DNA of 64,000 nucleotides, taken from an uncultured Saccharospirillaceae bacterium (lineage in GTDB: Bacteria; Pseudomonadota; Gammaproteobacteria; Pseudomonadales; Oceanobacteraceae). A program made the translations under genes and the position numbers. The notes under the pieces are model-generated. The model was not told the origin of the DNA. It worked only from the letters and a program-made list of their open reading frames with translations, and did no database searches. Location of the stretch: assembly GCA_947503895.1 (NCBI GenBank), contig CANNFT010000002.1:124001-188000 (forward strand), written 5' to 3'. Positions 7,650-17,091 of this stretch are shown piece after piece. Position 1 is the first letter of the stretch; every line of letters starts with the position of its first letter.

Positions 7650-9272
7650 CTAAGCGAGATGACTGGCTTGTCTATCTTGGTCCTCTCGCATTTGATCCAT
7701 CGGAATGCAAATCTTAAAGCGAACACCCTTACCCAACTCAGATTCACATTCAATGCGTCCCCGCAAGGCTTGGGTGATCAGGTTATAAATAATATGTGTC
7801 CCCAAGCCACTACCACCCTGGCCTCGTTTGGTGGTGACAAAAGGATCGAATAGGCGTTTCAAAATATCAGGCTCGATGCCAGCGCCATCATCGCAATAAA
7901 GCATGTCCAACTCATCTTGATCGTTAATCTCCGCCTCTATTTTAATCGTCCCCTGTTTCGCATCCGTAAAACCATGGTTCAGAGAATTCATCACTAAATT
8001 GGTAATGATTTGAGAGAAAATACCGGGGTCACAATACAATTCAATTGCCGCGTCCATCTGTACATTGATTTCATGCTGAGTACGTTTAATTTTGGGTCGT
8101 AGGGATGTCAGAATATTATTTACATACTCCAATAAATAAAAATGACGCGGTTGCGAACTGGCTTGATCAACGGCCACAGATTTAAACGCTTTCACTAAAT
8201 CTGCTGCTCGTAATAAATTACTTTCAACAATATTGGCGCTTTCCGTTACAGCCACTAGCATGGAAGAAAATCGAGATTTTGTCAGCGTGCCCTTATCAAA
8301 TTCTTTTTGAATTTTTAATACGCTTTCATCTAAATGGCTCACGGCAGTGATGCCGACACCAATCGGTGTATTGATCTCATGGGCCACACCCGCGACCAAC
8401 TCACCCAATGACGCCATCTTCTCTTGCTCAACCAATTGTTGCTGCGTAACACGAAGATTATCAATGCTGTTTTTTAGCTCTTTGGTGCGCTCGTGAACTT
8501 TCTCTTCTAACTCTGAATTCAGCCGTATAATTTCTTGTTCTTTTTCGAGACGAAAAGATTCATGCTGGGCCAATTCGTGCAGCATGTGATTAAACGCTTT
8601 ACCGAGTTCGCCAAGTTCATCATCAGATTCAATCGCAACGCGTTTATCGTAATCCTGATTGTATGCCACATCATGTGCAGCGGAGGTCAGTTCTTTTAAT
8701 GGTTTAGCGAGTCGATATTGCACGCTACGTGAAACCAACCAAATGGCTAAAGCGCTAAACAACAATACCGGCACCAAGTACGCAAGGCTGCTGAGTAAGA
8801 AATCTTTTAAATAGGAGTTATCTTCGATGAAGTACAACAGTCCTACTTCTTCGTTATCCACTAAAATCGGCAACCGTAAGATAAACTGACTTTGCTGCCA
8901 TTCTTTTACTGGGCCAGGTTCAAATTCGTGTTCATGTTCCTTCGATATATCACGATCGTAATGGGCGAAATGACGATACACACCGTTATCGTATTTTTTA
9001 AACACCACCGCCGAATGCACGCCTTGGTCAACGGCCAGCGATCCCAATAGCATGTTGACCGATTCCGGCTGATCAAAAACCACCCCCACTGCTGCGGCAT
9101 CCGCCAAGAGATTCGATTTCTGTAACACTCTGTGCTCAAGATTCTGTTTAAATGTGGCATAAAAGCTCAGGCCAATCACTACGATGGACACGGATAAAAC
9201 GCTGACGCTCACCACATTAATCAGCAGTTGAATTTTTTGTCCAAAGCCTAGCCTGGCATACCATTCTGTCAT
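7650..9272 (-). CDS. Membrane sensor histidine kinase
   Basis: 540-residue two-component sensor. TM1 at about residues 14-41, a periplasmic sensory region to about 155, TM2 at about 157-181, HAMP at about 183-236 and a coiled coil with RLNSELEEKVHERTKEL. The dimerisation domain has the phosphoacceptor in GVAHEINTPIGV (His near 297), and the ATPase domain has an N box (NLVMNSLNHG near 430), DDGAGI and GGSGLGTHI. The HEINTP box and linker resemble kinases of the HPK4 group. It is transcribed divergently from an HD-GYP response regulator, its most likely partner. The input signal is unknown. Confidence 0.88.
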   Translation of the reverse strand: MTEWYARLGFGQKIQLLINVVSVSVLSVSIVVIGLSFYATFKQNLEHRVLQKSNLLADAAAVGVVFDQPESVNMLLGSLAVDQGVHSAVVFKKYDNGVYRHFAHYDRDISKEHEHEFEPGPVKEWQQSQFILRLPILVDNEEVGLLYFIEDNSYLKDFLLSSLAYLVPVLLFSALAIWLVSRSVQYRLAKPLKELTSAAHDVAYNQDYDKRVAIESDDELGELGKAFNHMLHELAQHESFRLEKEQEIIRLNSELEEKVHERTKELKNSIDNLRVTQQQLVEQEKMASLGELVAGVAHEINTPIGVGITAVSHLDESVLKIQKEFDKGTLTKSRFSSMLVAVTESANIVESNLLRAADLVKAFKSVAVDQASSQPRHFYLLEYVNNILTSLRPKIKRTQHEINVQMDAAIELYCDPGIFSQIITNLVMNSLNHGFTDAKQGTIKIEAEINDQDELDMLYCDDGAGIEPDILKRLFDPFVTTKRGQGGSGLGTHIIYNLITQALRGRIECESELGKGVRFKICIPMDQMREDQDRQASHLA

Positions 9273-9585
9273 GCTAGACCTCCCGTCAATCTAGCGATCT
9301 TTCAACGTAAACCATTCTATTTTCACCGATTATGTATATACAAAAGGCCGTTTTAATAGCGCATTATTCTTAAAATGACGTCCGCCTCAAAAGTTGGCGC
9401 AAATCGAGCTGGATTCATGCACCTCATATCCATATCAGCTTAGCAGCCTAGGGAATACAAATCGGCCGTTGTGCCGCAATGATGCGGATGACAGAAAGGC
9501 CAACCATTTCCCTTCACTCCTTTTTAACGCATTAAGGTGGCCTGTCGACAACCTGCTAAACTGATTGAGTGGACTAGGGGGCAAT
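9273..9585. promoter_or_regulatory. Divergent regulatory region between kinase and HD-GYP regulator
   Basis: About 310 bases without an ORF that must hold both promoters. I see AT-rich stretches (TTATGTATATACAAAA near 9330) but no recognisable operator. The ATG at 9586 is preceded by TAGGGGGC, an acceptable ribosome binding site. Confidence 0.4.
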
Positions 9586-11148
9586 ATGGCTGATTCAGAT
9601 CTGCTATTTGGCGCAGACGATCAACTTGATGCAACAGAACCTGAACAGCAAGCGGGTTTTGGACACAAGTGGCGGATATTGATTGTTGACGATGAAGAGC
9701 AGGTGCACAAAGTCACATCGCTCGTATTAGGGCAGTGCGAGTTTGATGGGTCGCCAGTACATTTAGCACATGCTTATTCCATGAAAGAAGCCGTCGAGAT
9801 GATGCAGCGCGACGAGCCTTATGCCTTGGCACTGGTGGATGTGGTCATGGAAACCGACGACGCCGGGCTGCGGTTAGTTCGGCACATTCGCGAAGAACTT
9901 CACGATGATAAAATTCGTTTAGTGCTAAGAACTGGGCAGCCAGGTCAGGCCCCAGAAGAAACCGTCATCGCCAAATACGATATTAATGACTATAAAAATA
10001 AAACCGAGTTGACATCCACCAAATTAAAAACCTTGCTCTACTCAACTTTGCGCAGTTACCGCGATATTTTAACCATCACAGAATACCGACAAGGTTTGTA
10101 TAACTTAATCGAAGCCACTTCCAAGATTGTCGACACAGACAAACTGCCCATTTTTGCCAGCGCTGTTTTGGAAGAAATTGGCACCTTGCTCAATTTAGAT
10201 ACTCATGCAGTCTGTGCGCATACACATGCCATCGATGCGGTTGCCGCGCAAACTCATCATCATCAATATGCTATTTTGGCCGCAACCGGTGATATCAAAA
10301 AACATTTAGAGGAAACCCATGAGCTGCCTTCTGAAGTAGTTCATTTTTTTGACCGAGCGAAAACCGACCATAAAGGCTTATACGAAGATCATGTTTACGT
10401 GGGGTATTATCATACGGAAGCCGCTGGAGAAAATTTACTGTACGTCAAACCGAAAGCACCACTGGAAAGAATTGGCTCGCGGTTATTAGATATGTACACC
10501 CGCTGTGTCGCCATTACCCACAATAATTTGCAACAAAAAGAAATGATTCGTCGCAGCCGACAAGAAATGGTGTACGTGCTCAGTGAAACCATTGAGCGCA
10601 GGCGACCGGATGAATCGAATCACGTTCGTCGGGTGAGTCATATGGCCTACTTACTTGCTCAAAAGGTGGGTTTGCCGAATAGCATGTGTGAGCGAATAAA
10701 ATTAGCCGCGCCGCTACATGATATCGGAACCATCGGTTTAAACGATGAGATTTTAATGAAGTCGGGCAAATATTCAGCGGAAGATATTCAGCAAATGCAG
10801 CAACATGCTGAAATTGGAGCATCCATTTTCAGCAATTCCAAGCGCCCTATTTTAAAGATGGCTAGTCTCGTCGCTGCCCAACATCATGAACACTGGGACG
10901 GCAGCGGTTACCCCAATCAACTCAAGCACGAGGATATTCATATCGCTGCTCGAATCGTAGCGATAGTAGATGTCATTGATTCGCTGGGCAGCCACCGAAG
11001 CTATCGACCAGCGTTTTCGCTCGATGAAATTGAGCAGCATATTAAAGATCGTCAGGGTACACAGTTTGACTCAAGGTTGGTGGAAAAAGCATTAGAACTA
11101 CTGGAGGAGTTCCATAAAATTCGTTTGCAGTATCCGGACGCAGAATAA
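9586..11148 (+). CDS. Response regulator with REC, DUF3369 and HD-GYP domains
   Basis: 520-residue cytoplasmic protein. A REC domain at about 25-160 (ILIVDDEEQ; phosphoacceptor Asp near 85 in ALVDVVME), then DUF3369 (about 170-330), a GAF-like sensory region found in such regulators, then HD-GYP (about 340-510). HD-GYP proteins hydrolyse cyclic di-GMP. Visible metal ligands: HD in PLHDIGTIG near 378, H in MQQHAEIG, HH in AAQHHEHWDGSGYP near 432-442, D in VDVIDSLG. The lysine normally following HDIG is Thr here. The ATG at 9586 was preferred over an upstream TTG because of the ribosome binding site. A bidirectional terminator follows at once. Confidence 0.9.
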   Translation: MADSDLLFGADDQLDATEPEQQAGFGHKWRILIVDDEEQVHKVTSLVLGQCEFDGSPVHLAHAYSMKEAVEMMQRDEPYALALVDVVMETDDAGLRLVRHIREELHDDKIRLVLRTGQPGQAPEETVIAKYDINDYKNKTELTSTKLKTLLYSTLRSYRDILTITEYRQGLYNLIEATSKIVDTDKLPIFASAVLEEIGTLLNLDTHAVCAHTHAIDAVAAQTHHHQYAILAATGDIKKHLEETHELPSEVVHFFDRAKTDHKGLYEDHVYVGYYHTEAAGENLLYVKPKAPLERIGSRLLDMYTRCVAITHNNLQQKEMIRRSRQEMVYVLSETIERRRPDESNHVRRVSHMAYLLAQKVGLPNSMCERIKLAAPLHDIGTIGLNDEILMKSGKYSAEDIQQMQQHAEIGASIFSNSKRPILKMASLVAAQHHEHWDGSGYPNQLKHEDIHIAARIVAIVDVIDSLGSHRSYRPAFSLDEIEQHIKDRQGTQFDSRLVEKALELLEEFHKIRLQYPDAE

Positions 11149-11150
11149 AA

Positions 11151-11198
11151 AAAAAGCCTGAATGGATTCCACTCACATGGATTCCATTCAGGCTTTTT
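11151..11198. terminator. Bidirectional rho-independent terminator
   Basis: 16-bp perfect arms AAAAAGCCTGAATGGA (11151-11166) and TCCATTCAGGCTTTTT (11183-11198), A-rich on the left and T-rich on the right, so it works for both the HD-GYP gene and the convergent LPP20-like gene. Confidence 0.9.
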
Positions 11199-11229
11199 AG
11201 GTGCCGTTCAATAAAATGAAATTATTTCA

Positions 11230-12255
11230 TTAATCTATTTTATCCACTAATGAAGCCGCTAACTCATCGCCCAGTACAGACGCTAAGTTTTGGATGGCTT
11301 TATCTTGTGCTAATTCCATTGAAACAGCCGATACTCCTTTTGCTTCTTTGGAAAATTCACTCAGAACGCGACCACCCGCTTCTTTAATGGTGACTCGACC
11401 ACCAGCAAATACATAAAAACGACCGGCTTTTTCAACAGGTCTCAGGGTTGCAGCATAGGTCAGGTTTAGGTCGCCGCTGTCTTGGCTGACACGCAACCCT
11501 GTTTTGGTCAACGACTCCACCAAACCTGAGCGAATGCCCCGTGCTTCTTGATTTTCGGCTTTGACCGTCACCACCAATGTATCCAATAACTTCTCTATGC
11601 GCGCTTCAACCGCCTTGAGGTAGTCATCTTTCACAATGTGGCGACCTTGTGGATCAACCAGTGCAGCCTGTTCGACCAGCTTGTCACGCTTTGCTACCCA
11701 CTTTAACGCAGGTAACAAAGATTGCAGTTGCTGAAGCGTCGGCAAGTGCTCCGATGTTTTATCACTGCGTTCCGTGATTTGCATATCCAGCTCGTTAATT
11801 TGACGACGCAACTTAGCGGTCGCTTTCACTCGATCCAAATGCACTAGGGTATACACAACCCCTTTTTGGGTATCCGCATACGAATCAACCACATCCACAT
11901 CACTCAATTCTGCGCGCGGGATTTGACTGCCAATGGTGTTTTTGACGGTTCTGACCAATTGCGTCTGTTGCCCAGTCGCTCTTGTTTCTTCAGTGTTTTG
12001 ACTGAAGCTGCCCGTGACCGTGACCTTAAGCTTCTGGATCATGGTCACACGAGCGGCATCTTGCGCACGGCGTAGCGCTTCCGCTTCATCCGTGTAGATT
12101 TCTGCTGATCCCACACCGTAAACGTGCCCTGATTTTGATGGCTCGTTTACGATCCAGTCCGGCTTCCCTTTTGATTTCGTGGGCTGGGCACCCATGCAGG
12201 CCACGAGCATAAAACAGGCTCCGACCCACGCACTGTTACGCATTAACGTCATCAT
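11230..12255 (-). CDS. LPP20-like lipoprotein
   Basis: About 341 residues with a lipoprotein signal peptide (CFMLVACMG, lipobox LVAC, Cys near residue 20). The mature protein starts with KPDWIVNEP and GHVYGVGSAEIYTDEAEALRRAQDAA, the pattern of LPP20/COG3018 lipoproteins. Long helical middle and a C-terminal beta-rich domain. Probably an outer-membrane lipoprotein facing the periplasm. Last of three lipoprotein genes on the minus strand; it starts about 5 bases after the LpoB-like stop. The start is uncertain: a TTG at 12267 and ATGs at 12255, 12252 and 12243 are in frame; ATG 12255 gives a normal signal peptide. Confidence 0.7.
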   Translation of the reverse strand: MMTLMRNSAWVGACFMLVACMGAQPTKSKGKPDWIVNEPSKSGHVYGVGSAEIYTDEAEALRRAQDAARVTMIQKLKVTVTGSFSQNTEETRATGQQTQLVRTVKNTIGSQIPRAELSDVDVVDSYADTQKGVVYTLVHLDRVKATAKLRRQINELDMQITERSDKTSEHLPTLQQLQSLLPALKWVAKRDKLVEQAALVDPQGRHIVKDDYLKAVEARIEKLLDTLVVTVKAENQEARGIRSGLVESLTKTGLRVSQDSGDLNLTYAATLRPVEKAGRFYVFAGGRVTIKEAGGRVLSEFSKEAKGVSAVSMELAQDKAIQNLASVLGDELAASLVDKID

Positions 12256-12260
12256 GACGA

Positions 12261-12863
12261 TTACCAACCGAAGCTAGATTTTTCTTGCAGTTTCTTAATC
12301 TTCTTTTGACCGTTCCATACTTCCACGTTGGATTCCATATCAATCAATTTCATGTCGATTTGGTAAGTCGTCACGCGATCTCCACCCGATTGGTCAACGA
12401 AGGAATTGATGGTGCCAGACAACGCAAAGTCAGCGGCTTTTTCATTGCCCATTGCCTTGGCATTGGCTGCATTTAATTCTTGATCCGCTCGCTCTTCACG
12501 TACCCGTGAACGTTCGTCGCCACCGGCTACAAAGCGTGCATCGCCAGAACGAATAATGGCGCGCTTAAGATCATTGAGGAACGTATCTGCAGAAATGTGT
12601 TCGTGGGATTTATTAGTCACACGTTGAATGATCACCGTTGGCTTTTTACCACTGTTATTGGCTTTAAAGTCCGATATCCATGGGAACGTCAGCATGTCGG
12701 AGATCATTTCTTTTGCAACTAACTCAGAATCTTTGTCATTCCATTTGTCAGTCAATGCAATTTCTTCACTGGTATCGACTCGGCTAACACGCTTACTACC
12801 ACATCCGGTCAGTACGCCAGCCATGAGAGAAGCTGACACTGCGAGTATGACGAATTTTTTCAT
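12261..12863 (-). CDS. Penicillin-binding protein activator LpoB-like lipoprotein
   Basis: 200-residue lipoprotein of the LpoB (COG3417/YcfM) family. Signal peptide with lipobox LTGC (Cys at 21). The C-terminal domain has IIQRVTNKSHEHI, TFLNDLKRAIIRSG and ADFALSGTINSFVDQ, matching the LpoB fold, and ends in EKSSFGW. In E. coli LpoB spans from the outer membrane to activate PBP1b; whether this copy does so is not shown, because this COG3014/LpoB/LPP20 arrangement differs from the E. coli lpoB locus. It follows the COG3014 gene by 32 bases. Confidence 0.82.
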   Translation of the reverse strand: MKKFVILAVSASLMAGVLTGCGSKRVSRVDTSEEIALTDKWNDKDSELVAKEMISDMLTFPWISDFKANNSGKKPTVIIQRVTNKSHEHISADTFLNDLKRAIIRSGDARFVAGGDERSRVREERADQELNAANAKAMGNEKAADFALSGTINSFVDQSGGDRVTTYQIDMKLIDMESNVEVWNGQKKIKKLQEKSSFGW

Positions 12864-12895
12864 AGGTCTTTTCCTTTTTCCGTTTCCGTAATGAG

Positions 12896-14608
12896 TTAGA
12901 GTCCAACAGGCTTCTGTTTCTTAGATTTATCTGCAGCACCAAACGTGCGTACCTTCCAAACTTTCATTTCACCCGCTTTGATATCAACCGTGGTTTCTTC
13001 AGCATCAAATTGACCGGGTAAAACTTCACTGGTCAGACGCACAGCATGCTGACCTGGTTCCAATGGTATGCGAGTTATTTTGATTTCTCTCGGCAGTAAT
13101 AACCAATTTCGTGTTTCAGCGGCCGATGTCGCGTTCGCAGCAATTTTACCGACAAATCCCAATAACGCGCCTGCTTGCCCGCCCACACTGGAAGCCTTGT
13201 AAGCTGTTAGGTTCTTGAGCGCTTCTCGGGCCATGGCTTCCTGAATCTCAGAACTGGCATTCAACAGTTGTTGCTGTACGGCTAGATTAGCCAACGATTC
13301 AGAGGATAAAAGCTTATGTTGCTGACCATCAACCGTCAGCGTCGAGCCTTTCGTCGCCAACATAGAAGGGACTCTGTAATAAGGCACGGTGACGCGCATT
13401 CCGCCTTCTAATGCTTTTATCAAACCCATTCCTTCTACGATACTCCAAAGCGGCCCAATGCTTTGACGTTTGATATTGCCAAACTCCATCATCGCTTGGG
13501 CTAATTTGCCATCGCTGGCGCTGCCCAGTAAACCCAAGATACTTTTATCGGCATACAAGGTGAAAAACCAGAATCGTTGATCTAATTGCTCTTGCACCGA
13601 ACCGGTTAATACTGGGTAAATCACAAATTCTTGAGTGGAAGCATCCGCACGCAAATACAGGTTCATTTCTTCGCGTTGCGGCATCATACCCACATGCTCG
13701 ATCACCACTAAATGACCATTTTTATTGAAGTTTGCTAAATCCGCGCGCTTAGCCGAGGACAGTTTTTTCTGCGACAACCGTGGCCATTCATTTTCCCAGC
13801 CACCGGACTTCTGCATCATGCGAATACAGTCAAACCACGCTTGCTCTGTAATGCCAGCATCCAGACCATACTGTTCACGATAGCCTTCCTCATAGAGCTT
13901 GGCCGCTTTTTGATAAGCCACCCGCGCATCATCCCATTCACGGTTCTGCTCATAAATAATACCGGCCATGTAGTTACCATAAGCGTCGTTCCGATAAACC
14001 AGTTTGTCCTTATCAATGATTTCACCACTCAAGGCATTAAAGATTTTGAGCAGCTTGCTAAACATGGACTTTTCTTTATCTGCTTGCTCTTGGTACGAGC
14101 CTTTGTCATTTTCCATCGCTGCTAATAGCATATCGATTCGACGGCTTTCGATTCGTGCTCCTTCCAGCGCTTTTTGTTTGGCGCGAGGCTCATCCGTTTG
14201 CAGTGAAATCATGAAATAATTCAGAGCTTTATAATAGTTGATGAATACACGCTCGTAGTCATTCCCGCGATAGGTTCCCTGACGAGGGTTGCTCATCGCT
14301 GCTGTCAGCATATCGCTCACGCGCTTGGTATAAAGGTCTTCTGCTAAGCGCTCTGCGGTTTCGAGTAGTTGATTGGATTTAACATAGTCACCCGCCAAAT
14401 GGTAGACGACCCCCAGCTCGGTGAAATACAGCAATCGATCCGCACCTTTCGGGTCCAATGCTTTCTCGAGTGAGGCTGCCGCTTCTTTGTATTGCCCTTT
14501 TTGGGTTAAATCCAGGCCTTGTTGCACACCTTTACCGTAGGTGGCACAGCCGGATATCCAAACGGTCACAAGGGCCAAGAGGCCAAATAGACGCAACTGC
14601 TTTAACAT
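12896..14608 (-). CDS. COG3014-like lipoprotein
   Basis: 570-residue lipoprotein with lipobox WISGC (Cys at 21). The N-terminal 150 residues look TPR-like (KGQYKEAAASLEKAL, YFTELGVVYHLAGDYVKSNQ), a second helical repeat is around 225-260 (EWDDARVAYQKAAKLYEEG), and the C-terminal part is beta-rich. First of a three-gene lipoprotein operon; its ATG at 14608 follows GGAGCGATATCC. The trio recurs in marine gammaproteobacteria and is presumed to act at the outer membrane or peptidoglycan, but I know of no biochemical role for this member. Confidence 0.72.
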   Translation of the reverse strand: MLKQLRLFGLLALVTVWISGCATYGKGVQQGLDLTQKGQYKEAAASLEKALDPKGADRLLYFTELGVVYHLAGDYVKSNQLLETAERLAEDLYTKRVSDMLTAAMSNPRQGTYRGNDYERVFINYYKALNYFMISLQTDEPRAKQKALEGARIESRRIDMLLAAMENDKGSYQEQADKEKSMFSKLLKIFNALSGEIIDKDKLVYRNDAYGNYMAGIIYEQNREWDDARVAYQKAAKLYEEGYREQYGLDAGITEQAWFDCIRMMQKSGGWENEWPRLSQKKLSSAKRADLANFNKNGHLVVIEHVGMMPQREEMNLYLRADASTQEFVIYPVLTGSVQEQLDQRFWFFTLYADKSILGLLGSASDGKLAQAMMEFGNIKRQSIGPLWSIVEGMGLIKALEGGMRVTVPYYRVPSMLATKGSTLTVDGQQHKLLSSESLANLAVQQQLLNASSEIQEAMAREALKNLTAYKASSVGGQAGALLGFVGKIAANATSAAETRNWLLLPREIKITRIPLEPGQHAVRLTSEVLPGQFDAEETTVDIKAGEMKVWKVRTFGAADKSKKQKPVGL

Positions 14609-14742
14609 GGATATCGCTCCGTGATGTTTATAATTGTTGTGTTTGAAAGTGCGCCAATTCTAGCGAGTCTGCCCCATGAGGGATAGAGCAGATTTCCTAC
14701 GTCAGCACGCAAAATTAACAACTCTCTTTTGCAATGAGCCGA

Positions 14743-15696
14743 TCAGCGCTGCGCCAGTGGCGTCAATGCTGTGTATATTTGAGCGAGCGTCTGCTCGTCT
14801 TCATTCACCAAGTGGTGTCGGGCCCCCGGTATGTAAATCACTTCACTGCCCAAGAACTTTTCTGCCAACACTTTGATGTTATGCCGATAGTCCACCGTGC
14901 CATCTTCATCGCCCTGGATCACGCGGATATCCAAATCCACCGATGGGCAGCTTTCGATAAACTCGATCCACTGCTTCAATGCACGCACCCAAGCAACATT
15001 GAGTTGTTTGGGCTGAAGCGGGTCGTGCCGCGTGATAAATTCGACGAATTGCGCATTGTTGGAGTTTTCAGTGAACGTGCGCTTCATTTGCTTGATAAAC
15101 GGATTTAATAAATGGTACGCCAGCAACGCCCATCGCCAACCCACAGGCCTCACCAGTGGAGCTAATAAAACAATATCGCTAAAGGGACTGGTATCGCGGT
15201 TAATATGTCGGCTCAGCAAGTAATTAATAATGATGGCGCCACCGGTGCTTTGCCCCATTGCGACTATCGGGCCTGTAATCTGTGCAGAGAGAAGTTTTAG
15301 ACCGTCTTCGAACACCTGATCATATTGCTGAAAGCTGGTAATGGCCGCACGATCCCCTGTGGATAAACCGTGCCCCGGCAAATCGTATGCGAAAACATTG
15401 AAGCCTTGGCGTAAACAGTGGCGAATCATGTGCCCATATAAACCAACGTGGTCATAATAGCCGTGCTGCAATAAAACCGTCCCCTGAGCATCGGGTACGT
15501 GAAAGACGTGAGCAGCGAGTCGAAAGCCGTGAGCATCAAAATAGCCCATCTCGTGACGAACATGATGCAAGTCACCCTCAAACTTAAGACCGTAATAGTC
15601 GCAGTATGCCAAGCAGGCCGGCGAGCTCATGCTGGCATCGACCTGCCATGTCAGCGGTTGTAATTCGGCTTTAACCTGGTGCGGTTGCCATTCCAT
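14743..15696 (-). CDS. Alpha/beta hydrolase (lysophospholipase/monoacylglycerol lipase-like)
   Basis: 317-residue serine hydrolase of the Hydrolase_4 family. Oxyanion-hole motif LLQHGYYDH (about residue 75), AYDLPGHGLS (about 100), nucleophile elbow GQSTGG (Ser near 149), acid residue in VIQGDEDGTVDY (about 258-270) and catalytic His in PGARHHLVNE (about 288). No signal peptide, so probably cytoplasmic. It stands between the lipoprotein operon and fba and looks like its own unit. Substrate is not deducible from the sequence. Confidence 0.85.
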   Translation of the reverse strand: MEWQPHQVKAELQPLTWQVDASMSSPACLAYCDYYGLKFEGDLHHVRHEMGYFDAHGFRLAAHVFHVPDAQGTVLLQHGYYDHVGLYGHMIRHCLRQGFNVFAYDLPGHGLSTGDRAAITSFQQYDQVFEDGLKLLSAQITGPIVAMGQSTGGAIIINYLLSRHINRDTSPFSDIVLLAPLVRPVGWRWALLAYHLLNPFIKQMKRTFTENSNNAQFVEFITRHDPLQPKQLNVAWVRALKQWIEFIESCPSVDLDIRVIQGDEDGTVDYRHNIKVLAEKFLGSEVIYIPGARHHLVNEDEQTLAQIYTALTPLAQR

Positions 15697-15862
15697 TTCG
15701 GGGTCACTTAAATCAAGGATTGGATTAGGGATAGTATAAGCAGTTAATGCTGCTAAGTGGGATGATGAATATCAGAATAACGGAGACTCATAGAATCTCT
15801 TCAAAAAATCTGCGAAGCAGAGCAACATTCAGTAGGAAGCATGCGCACGCCGTATTAAAACT

Positions 15863-15899
15863 GCCCGTCTAAAAACGCTAAAACAAGATTTAGACGGGC
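15863..15899 (-). terminator. Rho-independent terminator after fba
   Basis: GCCCGTCTAAA (15863-15873) pairs with TTTAGACGGGC (15889-15899). On the minus strand it is followed by AGTTTTAAT, a modest T run. It sits about 30 bases past the fba stop. Confidence 0.75.
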
Positions 15900-15927
15900 G
15901 GCGTACTATGACAATATCGCCATTTGA

Positions 15928-16992
15928 TTATTTAACTTGTGGAGTTAGCTCACCCGCTTCATATTTGGCAAACATTGCATCCAGTGAAACTGGCTTAATC
16001 TTTGATGCATTGCCAGCCGTGCCAAATGCTTCATAACGTGCGACCACAATATCGCTCATCGCTTTCACGGATGCCGCTAAATACTTCCGAGGATCAAACT
16101 CGCTTGGGTTCTCGGCCAAGAAACGACGGATGGCACCTGTCGACGCCAAACGTAAGTCCGTATCGATGTTCACTTTACGAACACCGTATTTGATGCCTTC
16201 AACGATTTGCTCAACCGGCACACCATAGGTTTCAGGAATCTCACCACCAAATTCATTGATGACGGCCAACCATTCTTGAGGAACAGAAGACGAGCCGTGC
16301 ATGACCAAATGTGTGTTCGGAATACGAGCATGAATCGCTTTGATGCGATCAATGGCCAGAATGTCACCAGTCGGTGGACGAGTGAATTTGTAAGCGCCGT
16401 GTGACGTTCCACATGCTATTGCCAGTGCGTCCACACCCGTTTGCTTCACAAAATCCGCAGCTTCTTCAGGGTCAGTCAGCATTTGATCATGCGTTAGAAT
16501 GCCTTCTGCGCCAATGCCGTCTTCTTCACCCGCTTGACCGGTTTCTAACGACCCCAAGCAACCCAACTCACCTTCTACAGATACGCCACAAGCGTGGGCC
16601 ATTTCGACGGTACGCTTGGTCACATCCACGTTGTATTCATAGCTGGCAGGAGTCTTGCCGTCTTCACCCAAAGAGCCATCCATCATCACAGAGCTAAAGC
16701 CCAGCTGAATCGAACGCTGACAGACTGAAGGTGAAGTACCGTGATCCTGGTGCATACATACAGGAATATGTGGGAATTCTTCGATGGCAGCCAAAATCAG
16801 GTGACGCAAGAACGGCGCTCCTGCGTATTTGCGCGCACCGGCAGACGCTTGAACAATAACAGGAGAGTCCGTTTGATCAGCTGCCTGCATAATCGCACGC
16901 ATTTGCTCAAGATTGTTCACGTTAAACGCAGGCACGCCGTATCCAAATTCGGCTGCGTGGTCCAGCATTTGGCGCATACTGATTAATGCCAT
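15928..16992 (-). CDS. fba: Class II fructose-bisphosphate aldolase
   Basis: 354-residue zinc-dependent aldolase of the class IIB type (N-terminus [15 protein letters not shown] and overall length fit that subgroup). Zinc-site and catalytic stretches: [39 protein letters not shown] and [12 protein letters not shown]. It interconverts fructose 1,6-bisphosphate with DHAP and G3P. In relatives fba follows pgk directly; here an ankyrin/MORN lipoprotein gene and orphan DNA lie between. Its upstream gap (16993-17091) is short, so it may be read partly from the upstream gene. Confidence 0.94.
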   Translation of the reverse strand: MALISMRQMLDHAAEFGYGVPAFNVNNLEQMRAIMQAADQTDSPVIVQASAGARKYAGAPFLRHLILAAIEEFPHIPVCMHQDHGTSPSVCQRSIQLGFSSVMMDGSLGEDGKTPASYEYNVDVTKRTVEMAHACGVSVEGELGCLGSLETGQAGEEDGIGAEGILTHDQMLTDPEEAADFVKQTGVDALAIACGTSHGAYKFTRPPTGDILAIDRIKAIHARIPNTHLVMHGSSSVPQEWLAVINEFGGEIPETYGVPVEQIVEGIKYGVRKVNIDTDLRLASTGAIRRFLAENPSEFDPRKYLAASVKAMSDIVVARYEAFGTAGNASKIKPVSLDAMFAKYEAGELTPQVK

Positions 16993-17091
16993 GGCACTGA
17001 TTTCCTGTTGATATAAATTTGGCCGCTATTTTAACGGTTTCAGCACCAATTGCGAAATACTCTGTTCAATGAAAAAGCAGCAGAGCCACTT

